NCBI GenBank assembly: GCA_951799405.1 | Contig: OX637363.1 | Coordinates: forward strand, 6,572,001-6,636,000 | DNA: 64,000 nucleotides | Source: Agapetus fuscipes | Lineage: Eukaryota > Arthropoda > Insecta > Trichoptera > Glossosomatidae | Reading direction: 5' to 3' | Shown here: one piece after another, positions 1-10,540 of the stretch | Layout of the letters: the number at the start of each line of letters is the position of its first letter | How positions within the stretch are numbered: position 1 is the first letter of the stretch | The notes under the pieces: generated by a model | Told to the model about the DNA's origin: nothing | Database searches by the model: none | What the model saw: the letters and a program-made list of their open reading frames with translations, nothing else | Translations under genes and position numbers: made by a program

Positions 1-445
1 CCAAACAGAGTACCCACCCTCATACTAACTGGCACAAGGGTTGATGCGGGGGGCTGAGGTGTAGAGGGATGGGGACCCGGGGGCGCGTGGTAACCTCAAA
101 ACAAAATATTATTTTTATGGAAAATCGATACAGACTTTAAACGACTCAAACACACGATGCCTTGCTAATGCTTGTACTTACATGCAAATGGACGTTTAAA
201 AATATAGTAAACGGTCTACCAGTCGCCGACATGTTTAAAATAGTACATATATATCGTGAATAGGAATTCAATTCACCAACGTATTTTCGTATTTTCAATG
301 TAGATTCAAGATTTTACCTTTTTTTTGTAAATCATTAAGCCATCAAAAAATTGAAGTATGAAGTCGTATAGAATCAAAGGTGGTGATCTCGGATTTTGTT
401 GTAAATGAGATTAATTCATGCATGAGAACATCATCGCGGAACATC
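1..445. other. no gene seen
   Basis: AT-rich sequence with a short GC-rich start. I see no open frame, RNA or clear repeat, apart from a faint resemblance to a D-SINE end near 255-285. Confidence 0.4.
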
Positions 446-704
446 TAATCTAATATAATCTAATCTAAGCTGCAAAGATATATATAATTTAAGATTTATA
501 TTAAATGCATTCCTATAAGCAGACATATATAATTTCGCGCTAACACATGCCGCATGTGGACCTACAATATAAAAACCCAATCTCAAATGAACATAAGCCC
601 TGCAACTCTTGCTGTCTTTCCCTGAAACAGGGGTGACATTGGTAAAGTGAACCATTTTTTACAGTATGGGTGGTCAGCCGCATACCAACCTATAAGTCAA
701 GGAA
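446..704 (-). repeat. A-repeat, subfamily A1
   Basis: Nearly full-length copy. Read on the minus strand it starts at TTCCTTGACTTATAGG, contains the conserved GGTTCACTTT and CCCCTGTTTCAGGGAA blocks, and ends in TTAGATTAGATT. The 3' half (GCATGTGTTAGCGCGAAATT) marks A1, the type found at the LINE-A 3' end. Confidence 0.85.
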
Positions 705-1239
705 GCTAGTCGTTTATAAATTAATAAGTAAATATGTAGGTATATATTTATCTCATTTGTTACAAATATCGTAGATTGCTGCCTTTGATTCTATACGGCT
801 CGATAAGTACCTCTAATGTGCTTCAATTATACTAGAAACACAAATATTTATTTATGAATTTTCAGGTGAACGGTTTCAGTGAACAAAATGTGAAAAATAA
901 ACTAAGCATTAATTTTTCAAAATGTGATTAAAGAGTGATAAAAGTAGATCCTAAATGTGTAATGTAATTAAAAAATATATCAGATAAATACATATTTAAA
1001 CTAATTCCTTAGATATCAAAATATACCCTAACATAATCAAAACAAATATATTCACATTCTTCTTTGTCATTTTAATAATTATCAAATATTATAATAATAT
1101 AATTGCTACTTCTATCAAAAGTTAGAATAATTGCAAAACCATATATATAAATCAAAAGTTGTGATAATTTTGTTGTACTACGTTGACTTGTATGATTATG
1201 ATTGTCAATCTACTTTGAAGAGGCAGAATAGGAAGAAGA
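705..1239. other. region upstream of the host exon
   Basis: Very AT-rich. A TTTCAG at 860-865 could be a splice acceptor for a 5' UTR exon, but no promoter is evident. An in-frame TGA at 1216 closes the frame of the next exon and supports its start at 1240. Confidence 0.35.
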
Positions 1240-2397
1240 ATGTTGGCTTGCGTCTGTCAACCCGCCGAGACCAGATTATACACTGGAGGCCGCGTCACAC
1301 CTAGAGGGCCCTTGGGTGGTCCTGGAAGACCTCTGCACAAACCCAGAGGTGCAAAAACCAGACCTCCTAAGCCACTCCCAAAACCTCAGTCGTATTCCAC
1401 CACAAGTGAAGACACCAGATCATCTCCAAGCGAGGGAAAGAAGTCAGGGTTGCTCAGTTTGAAAAAGATCGAAGAAATGGCCAAGACAACCAAGATATCA
1501 TCGGTCAGCTCCATCGGAAGCATAAAAAGCTTGAACGCATCAGATTCTCCTAAAAATAGTCTAAAAAGTAATGGCAAGGAAGGTGCATGTTTGGAATCTG
1601 CAGTCATTGATAGTGCTAAAAGTGATATTAGAACAAATGAAGAAGTTGGAAATGATAAAACTAAGTCTAAACAGGATACGTATAAGGGTGAAAACAAGAA
1701 AAAACGGGTTAAAAGTGGTAGAAGAAAAAAAGACAGAACTTTAGATAGTAAATTGGGAACATCTTCTGAAAATAGTGAGCCGATGGTTGAAAGTGACGTG
1801 AATAGCAAAATGTCACCAAAGAGCTGTCCCAATAGTGATCAGGGATGTTTGGACAATTTGAAGGAGTGCTTTATGATCAGCAATAAGATTGGAGTACATG
1901 AAAACAGTGGAAGCAAAAAAAATGGTAGCGCTAAGAGACTTGACCCAAACATACCTGATGTGCACAGGAACAACCAATTCAATGAAAGGAGTTCGTTTGT
2001 GAAGAAATCTTTGACTAAAAACATAGGTAGTAACGTTAAGAAACTGAGTGCCGCATTGAGAAAGGATAATCGAGAGAGACTTTTGAAAACAGCGAGCAAT
2101 ATCATAAGGGTAGAAACCAGAACGTTCAGTGCAAAAGACCATAGACCCAAAGTGAAACCAAACAGTGTAGGTTCTAAGAACATTGTCACGATAACCGACA
2201 ATAATGGTAAGATTTTCTGTGTGGACAACATGATTCTGGTAGACCATGACGTTCTGGGTAGGATGGAAGAGGAAACATGTGATGATGACACCAAGAGGCC
2301 TTCATTCCCCGTCAAGAAGTTGACGGTGAAGAACAAGACTGAAGAGGACGATAGGCTGGAGGAAAAGACGCTGAAAACTGGGACCAAGACATTCGAG
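1240..2397 (+). CDS. 5' coding exon of an unrecognised Lys/Ser-rich protein
   Basis: This is an open stretch of 386 codons from ATG 1240, with an in-frame TGA at 1216 just upstream. It ends at GAG|GTAAGTAA, a near-perfect splice donor in phase 0; the frame would run only seven more codons into the intron. The protein is rich in Lys, Ser, Asn and Asp and is probably mostly disordered. Residues 15-50 are Pro/Gly/Arg-rich. A basic cluster at 153-166 (KKKRVKSGRRKKDR) looks like a bipartite nuclear localisation signal. A short hydrophobic patch near 315-335 (VTITDNNGKIFCVDNMILV) may start an ordered region. I do not recognise the family. Codon use and GC content are clearly higher than the flanks, which fits a host gene. 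The next exon is not identifiable in this window. Nuclear location is inference only. Confidence 0.7.
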
Positions 2398-2403
2398 GTA
2401 AGT
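2395..2403 (+). other. splice donor
   Basis: GAG|GTAAGT matches the metazoan 5' splice-site consensus. It ends the exon at 2397 and implies that at least some of the following repeats lie in an intron. Confidence 0.7.
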
Positions 2404-3066
2404 AACTTCAACTCTGATTGATTAATCTGGTTGTGTACTCATTCTTGACTGCACTAAGAATGCTGCATTCTCCCAATCTTGCAAAATAAAGAGCAGTTGC
2501 AAAAACGCTTGAAATGACTCTGCATCTATTCTTCCATGAAGGTCCATTTTTTCTCCTTTATATAAATTATTTGTAATATATATTTGTGTCATTGAAACAT
2601 TGTCTAATTTTACTAGATAGTTACTAAATCAATTGGGTATTTATTTTCCCATGGGCATATTTTAAACCCCCACAAAATATCCCAATTACTTAAAATTCAT
2701 CAAGCCAAAAGCGACAACAATGGGCAATAATTAATACAGCATTGTTTCACCGGGTAACATCCCTAGCCATTCATCTTGTTTATGCTCCGATTGCTGGAAT
2801 CTGATACGGTAGGTATTCCTAGCCCGGAATGCCCCATCCCTAGACAATGGTGGCCAACCCTCAAAAAGTATTTAGTGGTCTCAAAAGGCATCGCTTACAC
2901 CGACTTAGTACTTGCCATTCATAACTTTCAATTGGATAAGTCAATTCTAATCTGTAAGTAATTATTTTCGTTAATTAATTTTAACATGATACACGTTTTT
3001 TTTTGGAATACTGCTCTGATATTCCAACCAGTTGACCTATTCCGACGTTGACTGCATCTCACAGCT
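2398..3066. other. start of intron, no other feature
   Basis: AT-rich. A 61-codon open frame at 2776-2961 has no recognisable motif and is not called. Confidence 0.45.
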
Positions 3067-3283
3067 ATCTATAATCTTAGTTGCAAGGATATATTAACAT
3101 TCAAAGCTCATATAAAATGCATGCCCACAAACAAACACGTGTCAGTTCGCGCTTACAAATGCTAAATGTGTACTTACAAATTAAAATCCAAACCGCAAAT
3201 CAACATAAGCCCTACAACTTTTGCCGACCTTCCCTGAAACAGGGGTGACATTGTCAAGGTGAACCATTTTTACAGTATGTTGT
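3067..3283 (-). repeat. A-repeat, subfamily A3, 5' truncated
   Basis: The minus strand carries the A3 hallmarks: GTAAGTACACATT, then GCGCGAACT and a TGTTTGTTTGTGGGCATGC block, ending in TAAGATTATAGA. The first 25 or so bases of the unit are missing. Confidence 0.8.
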
Positions 3284-3454
3284 GTCCAAACCTTGCATGA
3301 CTAATTCAGGAAACATGATGTCTCTAATATCGTCTCCTAGATCTGCTCCATGTTCTCTATTTGACAAAGTTTTCGTATGTATTCGTTGCGGATGCTATCT
3401 CGCAGTGTTCTGCATTTGATTCATCAATGATTGATTGATCTATCTATTTATCTA

Positions 3455-3600
3455 GAATCTGAGATGCAAAGATATATTGACTTTTGAGGCTTGTACTCAA
3501 TGCACGCCCACAGACAGAAACGTGTATTTACTCACATGCTGCATGTGCACTTACGAAAAAAACCCTCACATGAACATAAACCTTGCATTTCCATAGCATT
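3455..3600 (-). repeat. A-repeat, 3' fragment, diverged
   Basis: It holds the 3' half only, from the TTTATGTTCATGTGAGG block to the end, with many substitutions. Confidence 0.65.
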
Positions 3601-3734
3601 TTCGATTCACCTCATCTTTTACGAAGTATCAAATTCAATACTCAGACTCGTAGATTCAGAAGCAATCAATTGCTCTCCTTCAATTTTCGTCCTTCTAATT
3701 TAGGTTACTATTCTCCAATGAAACATTTCAAACT

Positions 3735-3905
3735 GTTTCAGGGAAGGTCGGCAAAAGTTGCGGGGCTTATGTTCATTTGAGGTTTGGATTTTATTTGTAA
3801 GTACACATTCAGCGAGTAAGCGCGAACTACACTTGTTGGTTTGTGGGCATGCATCTGAGAGCTTTAAATGAATATATCCTTGCAACTTAGATTATAGATT
3901 ATAAA
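3735..3905 (+). repeat. A-repeat, A3, 3' fragment
   Basis: It begins in the CAGGGAAGGTCGGCAAAAG block and ends in TTAGATTATAGATTATA. Confidence 0.75.
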
Positions 3906-4130
3906 CATAATATCTCGTCTTGTAGATTCTTCATTTCATTTAGATTTCTATGGTGTAAGTCTGACTGAATTCCGTAGAGCTTTGTTTTATTGAGGAAAGT
4001 ATATAAGTACCTACTTTTATTTGACTGTGCTATTTTATATAATACTTATGTACTCTTGAATTTATTTAATAATCATTGTTAATTACTTTGTCATAAATTA
4101 TTTAAATGGACAATCATGTTCGTTAGTCAA

Positions 4131-4252
4131 AAAAAAAAAAAAAATAATAAAACTCCTGCACCCTCCCCTCGAACGGGATGGCATTGGCAAAAGTAAACCA
4201 AGTGTTTACAGTACATGGACAGTCTCATACCAACCTAGAAGTCAAGGAACTG
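4131..4252 (-). repeat. A-repeat, diverged 5' fragment next to an A run
   Basis: On the minus strand the 5' half of an A-repeat ends near 4150, next to a homopolymer run (A on the plus strand, 4131-4147). Sequence between 4252 and 4590 shows nothing recognisable. Confidence 0.5.
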
Positions 4253-4589
4253 ATCACTGGATTATTAAGTCAAAATTAAAAAAATACTTGTGCACTGATC
4301 TCGTTTGAAGCTCGCATAACAGAGAGCAAAAGAGAGAGGTTGATAGGGATGTCCACTCAATAATTTTGATTGCTGTGTCCACAAAGCAAAACCAATATAG
4401 GCTGTTTGTTTTTTGGCGATTCGTTTATCTTTCGGCGAGTATTTTGCACAGAGGATGTTTGATTTGATGTAGGTAGTTAAACCTGTGCGGAAAAATCAAT
4501 TCTACAAATAAGAACAAAAATTAAAAAATAAGGATTTTTGAACCCACCTGTGACAGTATGTGATATGTGACATTGGAGTTTTTTTTTTT

Positions 4590-4840
4590 AAATAGATTTG
4601 TGAAGAGGAATGCAATTCACCAACCTATTCTTCCTAACCAGAAACAGGTTTTAATATCATTAATTAATAATTAATTCTTGTTTATTTTAATGGATTATTA
4701 ATTAATAATTACCCAATAACATCTGTTAAACCAGGGTCAAAGTTATGGTCAAATGACCCAGGCGGGTATCGAACCAACGTTCTATTCAAAACACGCTAGA
4801 AAGATCAGCCCACTTGGCCCCCTCGGTCATAACACCGACA
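4590..4840 (-). repeat. D-SINE, full-length tRNA-like SINE
   Basis: Read on the minus strand, a tRNA-like head starts at GTCGGTGTTATGACCGAGG and has a B-box match GGTTCGATACCC. The body contains GGGTCATTTGACCATAAC and TAATTAATAATC, and it ends CTCTTCACAAATCTATTT. A second copy lies in opposite orientation at 5332-5821 and a third at 38205-38470. Pol III transcription is inferred from the head. Confidence 0.6.
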
Positions 4841-5266
4841 AATTCATATTATATGAATCTTCACAAGCAAACACGTATGAGTTCGTGCTTAAACATGCCG
4901 CATATGGACTTACCATATAAAAACCCAAATCTCAAATGAACATACACCCTGCAACTCTTGCCAACCTTCCCTGAAACAGGGGTGACATTGGCAAAGTGAA
5001 CCATCTTCTACAGCATGGGTGGTCAGCCACATCCCAACCTATTCATCACCGACAAATTCACATTATATGCATTTTCACAAGCAAACACGTATGAGTTCGC
5101 GCTTAAACATGCCGCATGTAGACTTACAATATAAAATCCCAAATCTCAAAATGAACATACACTCTGAAACTCTTGCCGACCTTCCCTGAAACAGGGTTGA
5201 CATTGGCAAAGTGAACCATCTTCTACAGCACGGTTGGTCAGCCACATCCCAACCTATAAGTCAAGG
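4841..5266 (-). repeat. two tandem A-repeats (local duplication)
   Basis: Two A-repeat units of about 210 bp lie head to tail. Both are joined at the same unusual 3' point (plus-strand CACCGACAAATTCA at 4833 and 5047), and neither has the (TTAGA)n tail. This pattern fits local tandem duplication, not two insertions. The outer unit ends at the usual boundary CTATAAGTCAAGGAG. Confidence 0.75.
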
Positions 5267-5331
5267 AGCATACACAACAAGTTGCATTTTTCCCAAGTCA
5301 ACATTAAAAAGAAGTGAACAGTTGTCGGCGT

Positions 5332-5821
5332 TATGGCCGAGGGGACCAAGTGGTCTGATCTTTCTCGCGTGTTTGGAATGGAATAACATTGGTTCAATCC
5401 CCGTTTGGGTCATTTGACTATAACTTTGACCCTGGTTCAACAGATTTAATTGGGAATTATTAATTAATAAATCATTAAAAATAAACAGTAATGCATTATT
5501 AATTGAGGCTGTATGAGGCTGACCACCCATACTGTAAAAAATGGTTCACTCTGCCAATGTCACCCCTGTGCCAGGGAAGGTCGGCAAAAGTTGTAGGGCT
5601 TATGTTCATTTGAGCTTTGGATTTTATTTGTTAGCACACATTCAGCATTTGTAAGCGCAAACTATGTACACGTGTTTGTTTGTGGGCATACATCTGAGAG
5701 CTTTAAATAAATATATTATTGCAACTTAGATTATAGATTATAGAATTGATGATGTTAATACCTGTTTCTAGCCAGGCAGGATAGGTTTGTGATTGAATTC
5801 CTCTTCACAAATCTATTTTTT
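5332..5821 (+). repeat. D-SINE interrupted by an A-repeat
   Basis: The D-SINE head begins GTCGGCGTTATGGCCGAGG and has a B-box-like GGTTCAATCCCC. The body is broken at about 5506 by the A-repeat below and resumes at about 5744 with TTAATACCTGTTTCTAG, ending CACAAATCTATTTTT. Its orientation is opposite to the copy at 4590. Confidence 0.6.
5507..5743 (+). repeat. A-repeat, A3, inserted in a D-SINE
   Basis: It spans TGAGGCTGACCACCC to the tail TTAGATTATAGATTATAG. It interrupts the D-SINE body, so it is younger than that copy. Confidence 0.75.
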
Positions 5822-5964
5822 TAATATATAAAACAAAACACAGTAAGTAACCGATTGAAAGGCATGGTGAAGATTGGAGTAGATCTGCTTCCAGGAATGG
5901 TCTGACAAAGACTAAGTAACAAAAGCAACGTGTGCTATTTTTTGTGTATTATTTCATTCCATGA

Positions 5965-6150
5965 ATGGTCACCCCTGTTTCAGGGAATGTCGGCAAGAGT
6001 TGCAGGGCTTATGTTCATTTGAGGTTTGGATTTTATTTGTAAGTACACAATCAGCATTTGTAAGCGCGAACTACACGTGTTTGTTTGTGGGCATACATCT
6101 GAGAGCTTTGAATGAATATATCCTTGCAACTTAGATTAAAGATTATAAAT
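5965..6150 (+). repeat. A-repeat, A3, 5' truncated
   Basis: It starts at GGTCACCCCTGTTTCAGGG and ends at TTGCAACTTAGATTAAAG. A TTTCAG at 6242-6247 just beyond may be chance. Confidence 0.75.
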
Positions 6151-6394
6151 GAAACATTATATTCCCCATTATTTCTACTTTTGTTGTGTGTTTGCTTCAT
6201 TATTTTTTATTCCATCGATTGATATCAAATGTTTCTCATTGTTTCAGGTGAGTCAATTCTTTTATACACGTGAAATGTGAGCCGCGGCAAAGAAAGCTGA
6301 GTGGCAGGTAAGACAATATTACAATAGACTAGTACACAAGCGTTCATACAAAATAATAATTAATCCAATATTTTACAAAGCGCTGTAATATAAT

Positions 6395-6771
6395 GTACCT
6401 TAGAGCATAAACAACGTATGTCCACTTTTTTGCGTTTGTGAGTTAATGATGCAGAAATTATTATAATTAGCTGTTCTATAAGTGGTAAAAATATTGGAGT
6501 CCTCGGACTCATAGTTACTGAGATATCAAGTGTAATAAATATGGGATGCACATAAAAGTGCGAGCATAAACCACGGAAGTTCCACATACGTTGTTCACAT
6601 TACTTCACATTAAATAAATATCTATAAAAGAAGATAAACAGTTTTTACAGATCAAAAATATCTCGTCTAGTTTAGAAGTTATGATGGTTTATAAAAATGC
6701 ACAGTTTCACTAAAACTCGTCTCCTGCACATTTTACTAAATGTGACTACCGTTGTTTATGCTCTTAGGTAC
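6395..6771. mobile_element. MITE with about 30-bp terminal inverted repeats
   Basis: The ends GTACCTTAGAGCATAAACAA and, inverted, GTACCTAAGAGCATAAACAA match over about 30 bp. The interior is non-coding and AT-rich. No transposase or clear target-site duplication is seen, so the superfamily is unknown. Confidence 0.6.
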
Positions 6772-6814
6772 AAATATTATTCAGAATACAAAATTCTATT
6801 AAAAATAAAAAATA

Positions 6815-6958
6815 AAATTGTAGATGGTTACGGGGCGAGTAAAATCTTATAATGTACGACCGGTTTTAAAAACAATGTTTCCATCATCAGGTGCAAATTG
6901 TTTTCGAAACCGGTCGCACATTATTAAATTTTACTCGCCCCGGAACCATGTACAATTT
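6815..6958. mobile_element. palindromic element with a ribozyme-like centre
   Basis: Inverted arms of about 50 bp (key block GGGGCGAGTAAAAT and its complement) flank a centre. On the minus strand the centre reads CTGATGATGGAAAC (6877-6890), a degenerate form of the signature found at four other sites here. Confidence 0.6.
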
Positions 6959-7059
6959 GTTTTTGATTTTTGATTTTTAATATTTAAAAAATGAAAGGTT
7001 ACAAAGTGAATGCCTCATCAATTGATGATACTAAATTCGAAATTAAAAAAACTCTAGTC

Positions 7060-7341
7060 CTCGCCGCCAACATTACAGATCAACCGCCATTTATTTCTGT
7101 CCTAACTTACTTCTTGCATTTCATCCTGAGTCATAACCTTCTTCATACAAGCTCTCCTTTTATTATGACTGGATATCCCATTCATTCGCTATTTCAGAAA
7201 TTTGATTCATCCATACCTTTCTCGGTCTTCCACGACATCCATCTATTCTTGCAACTTATACTTTCTTCGTCACTCATTCTCTCCATATATCCAAACCATC
7301 TTAACAAACTTCACTTTCACTTGCACCACATTCTTCTTTTA
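7060..7341 (-). pseudogene. LINE-A ORF C-terminal fragment
   Basis: Translation of the minus strand resembles the end of the LINE-A protein at 50047-50541, including the GRPRK-like, Trp/Asp and KEVCKDRKKW-like regions, but with deletions and shifts. It lacks the A-repeat 3' UTR. The open frame on the plus strand over this stretch is only its antisense. Confidence 0.6.
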
Positions 7342-7433
7342 CATGTAGCATGTTTAATCGCAAACTTACTTAAGTAAATTTCAATTAAGATTAACCTTTA
7401 GTGTTTAAATATATATGCAACTTAGATTATACA

Positions 7434-7700
7434 TATATCGCAGCCTGAGAATGAAAGTGACCTATTTAAAAAAAAATGTAAAATGACTTAAATACGCAGA
7501 ATGACTCAAAAAGGTACAATCTATTGCACCTTTATTAAAAGACAAAGAGACCGAAGTGTGCCTCTATCACTCTTTGACCATAAATAATCTGTTTTAAAAT
7601 ATAGATGTAATAGAGTGTACCTTTTTGAGTCATTCTATGTATTTAACTCATTTTACCAAAATTTTGGAATAGGTCACTTTCATTCTCAGGGTGCGATATA
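7434..7700. mobile_element. MITE with about 85-bp inverted repeats
   Basis: TATATCGCAGCCTGAGAATG at the left is matched, inverted, by CATTCTCAGGGTGCGATATA at the right. The arms continue through AATGACTCAAAAAGGTACA. The outermost TATA may be the target duplication. It is non-coding. Confidence 0.7.
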
Positions 7701-8084
7701 GTGTTATTTTTTAGGGTGCAGTAATTTAAAATACGCATTAAATTTAAATTAAAAATATACAATGGCTGGGATTTGTAATAAAAAACCGAGTTCTCGCTTG
7801 GTGGGTTGGTAGCATTGTGCTTTGTTACAAATAGATGTAATTTGTCATCCGGATGGCTTACTCAGTTTTGACTAATCACCGCGCGCTACCTACCATGCCG
7901 CTACCAACATCAGGGCAATCTCATTCTACGCTTTAAAATCCCACCAACACAGTCTTGCCACTACTCTGTGACGTAGTCCCGTCCAAGTGTGAGGTTCCTT
8001 CTCTAATATTCACCCTGCGAGCTTTAGAGATAACTAGACCAGTATTTCTTAACCCTTTTTGGACCACAACCAAGCAAAAATGCC
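7701..8084. other. no gene seen
   Basis: Mixed AT-rich sequence. The small frames at 7933-8124 and 7955-8179 lack recognisable motifs. Confidence 0.35.
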
Positions 8085-8245
8085 CTTCAAATTCGATGTC
8101 AGGGAAAGGCCGCAGGAGTGGCAAGATTTATGTTCATGTGAGATTATTTCAATTGTATGCACACATCCAGAATGTGTAGGCGTGAACTTACATGTGCCTT
8201 CAATGTTAACATATCCTTGCAGCTTAGATTATAGATTAAAGACTA
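8085..8245 (+). repeat. A-repeat, A4, 3' fragment
   Basis: A4 markers are GGCAAGATTTATGTTCATGTG, TGCACACATCCAGAATGTG and the end CAGCTTAGATTATAGATT. It shares A4 type with 44150-44390. Confidence 0.65.
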
Positions 8246-8482
8246 GTTACACCGGTCCGTAGTCCAGTGGCTACACTTCGGACTCGTAAATGGAAGGTTG
8301 TGGACTCGAATCCCGGCGGAGTACAAAAAATATACCATTTATATTTTCAAATTTGGTCTTCGCTGGGTTGAAAAATTTACAAAACTTTACCAAAGACTGG
8401 TTATTAAAAGGTCCATCCAGCCTTACGGCAACTAGGTCTTGCTTGAAAATTGGCGCTGTGTAGCGACGACCAAGCTCGTAAA
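8246..8482 (+). repeat. B-SINE, 3' truncated, first half of a B-C dimer
   Basis: The tRNA-like head has an A-box-like TAGTCCAGTGG and a diverged B-box (GGACTCGAATCCC). The anticodon-loop-like CTCGTAA matches that of tRNA-Thr(CGT). The body runs to ACCAAGCTCGTAAA and joins a C-SINE directly. The same junction recurs at about 60115. Confidence 0.8.
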
Positions 8483-8484
8483 AA

Positions 8485-8757
8485 GTACGGTGGATAGCTC
8501 AATTGTTAGAATGCTTGCATTCCATGCTAAGAGCTAGGGATCGATCCCAAGGTGTACTCAGCCTTCACAAGAAATGAGAACCACCCCTTTCAGGAGCTGG
8601 GAGATCCCTACTTCAACTGAAGTGGTTGGTGTGAGGCCAGCCCCCTTACCCGTAAAAATAAATATGTCCCAAATCGCCGCATGCGGCCCTTCGGGGATAA
8701 CACAGGCAAGAACTTACACTATATGTATAGCTTAGTTGCAATAAAAATATGTTTGGT
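8485..8757 (+). repeat. C-SINE with internal deletion
   Basis: Head GGATAGCTCAATTGTTAGAATG with a diverged B box, then the CTCAGCCTTCACAAGAAATG body and the tail GTATAGCTTAGTTGCA. The segment between the head and CTCAGCC is missing compared with 47698-48030. Confidence 0.8.
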
Positions 8758-9234
8758 GCCGATTCTTCCATACTTAATAGATGTCAGTAATTGGCTATTA
8801 AATATATACGTTATTAAATAAATTCCCATAATTGTTTCGAAACCATAATCTGCAATTATTTTCATAGAAAGATTAAAAAAAACTCTGTTCACAATATTAT
8901 ATTTTTGTTCCTGGCAACGTTTACGCTATTAGTGTAATTATTTTAGGAATGCCGCGTTGTGTGGAGAGCATTTCGTTTTTAATTGGCAAATGCCACGCCA
9001 TCTAGGACACATGAGAAGGGAAATAGGTAATTTGAAAAAAGTAGACATGTACAAAGGGAAAAAAAATTAAAAATTTACTTATCTTGTCAAGGATGTCATT
9101 TCTGTTGTGCAGGCGCGTGCATATGGTATAGGCAAATACATTGCAGAATAAATATTTTCTCCCATTCCTTTAAAACTATCTCATTTGAAATTAACTGAAT
9201 TGCTAACCATAGCTCCGATCGTATTTAAATTTTT
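8758..9234. other. no gene seen
   Basis: AT-rich sequence without a recognisable element. Confidence 0.4.
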
Positions 9235-9320
9235 AAGGATAAAAGAAAAACAATTTTGTTTTCTATAACTTGAGTAGGTACTCAAGTAATCGAAAACAAA
9301 ATTGTTTTTCTTTTATCCTT
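9235..9320. repeat. 86-bp near-perfect hairpin
   Basis: AAGGATAAAAGAAAAACAAT and its exact complement flank a smaller palindrome, ACTTGAGTAGGTACTCAAGT, at the centre. It may be a tiny foldback element or a replication-derived palindrome. Confidence 0.8.
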
Positions 9321-9436
9321 AATGATGAACGATTACAAAGTTAATGCCTCTACAATCAATAAAATTAAATTTTTAATTTTTAATTTCACTATCCAGCTGA
9401 AATGCGTCAGGCTTATCTATTTAAAATTAAAATGAT

Positions 9437-9895
9437 AAGAGAGCGCCGCTTTTGTGTGTGTCACACCTCAAAGATCCTCTCCGATCACGGATAAGACTTT
9501 CTACAAAGGTGTGTCTTGAGTGCTCCGCGAAATACACCCACAGATTTGGAGTTCTTCACTCTGGGTGGCAGTCTGTTCCACTCCACTGGATCCACAACAC
9601 GGAAAACGCGGTCTCCGAAATTTGTACAAATCTGACGGCGTGGCTGAACCAAATTGGCTGCTCCATCGCCCGCGGATCTGAGTGTCTGCCTCCTCACATC
9701 CATTTAAAGAGGCGAAATCATGTCAGTCAGATAAGGTGGAGCCAAGCCATTGATGATTTTTTATATCATCAAACAAACACGGTAGACCACCCTCTCCGGG
9801 AAACGGAGCCAATGTATTTGATTTTACAGCGGAGTGATGTGAGCGAATGTGGGTATCACAAATATATACCATGTATATTGCCTACCTATTAGGCG
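9437..9895 (-). pseudogene. CR1-like LINE, 3' fragment
   Basis: Minus-strand translation gives RTLRSAGDGAANLVQPRRQI and then DRVFRVVDPVEWNRLPPRV followed by a short tail. This is the C-terminal pattern of CR1/L2-type LINE reverse transcriptases (RSF..AGP..WN.LP). The 3' end carries the tail shared with the B-SINE (TGTGACACACACAAAAGCGG). It is 5' truncated and frameshifted. Confidence 0.7.
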
Positions 9896-9969
9896 CATGC
9901 ACCCGTATGAGATGCACGCCCCTGGTGTTGTGAATATATGTAGTTACAGGAAAGCATGCAATAAAATAT

Positions 9970-10455
9970 TATAACTCTGAATAACAATGAAAGAAGTTTA
10001 CAACGACTGTTAAAATGGCGTTTGATGTATAATGTTGACGGCTAGAGCTTTTTATTTTAAGTGACATTAAGTTACATTCTTATGTTTAATTAAAAAATTA
10101 AAAAAGATAAAAATAAATAAAAAATTTCAACTGTAATTTCGACGTCTTAATTTATTCATTTTAATCATTTTTTTTTTCATTCAAACTCAATTGTTCATAT
10201 TTTTGTCCCTGAAATAATTAGTTGATATGAGTCTAACCAACCATACTGCAAAAATCTGTTTACTTTTACTCATCATCTCCCCTGTTTCAGACAATGTCGT
10301 TAAAATTGTTGAGTGTATATTCATTTGAGAATCGGGTTTTATTCTCTAACTACATATGCAGCATGTGCAAGAGCAAACTTACACGTGTCCGCTTGTAGGC
10401 GAACGATGAAATATGAATCTTAAGTGTTTAAATATCTTTGAATTAGATTTGAGGT
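9970..10455 (+). pseudogene. old LINE-A 3' end with diverged A-repeat
   Basis: The last ORF codons (AATGAAAGAAGTTTAC, then GATGTATAATGTTGACGGCTAG) are followed after about 150 bp of 3' UTR by a strongly diverged A-repeat (10220-10455). The arrangement is the same as at 40835-41336, so the A-repeat belongs to the LINE 3' UTR here as well. Confidence 0.65.
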
Positions 10456-10540
10456 ATAAAAAAGATGTTCCCTTCCCAATTTAATCCGGTTTTATTCAAA
10501 ACCAACATCAATCACCACTTCTTGCAGCGCCTCACGACAG

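Noticed and set aside
2776..2961. small exon of the host gene
   Set aside because: The open frame is short and no good acceptor precedes it; composition alone is not enough.
6991..7377. 128-codon open frame on the plus strand
   Set aside because: It is the antisense of a LINE-A ORF fragment (7060-7341), a low-complexity Leu/His/Ser string with no conserved features.
9452..9892. 146-codon open frame on the plus strand
   Set aside because: It lies opposite a recognisable CR1-like C-terminal RT fragment on the minus strand and has no motif of its own.
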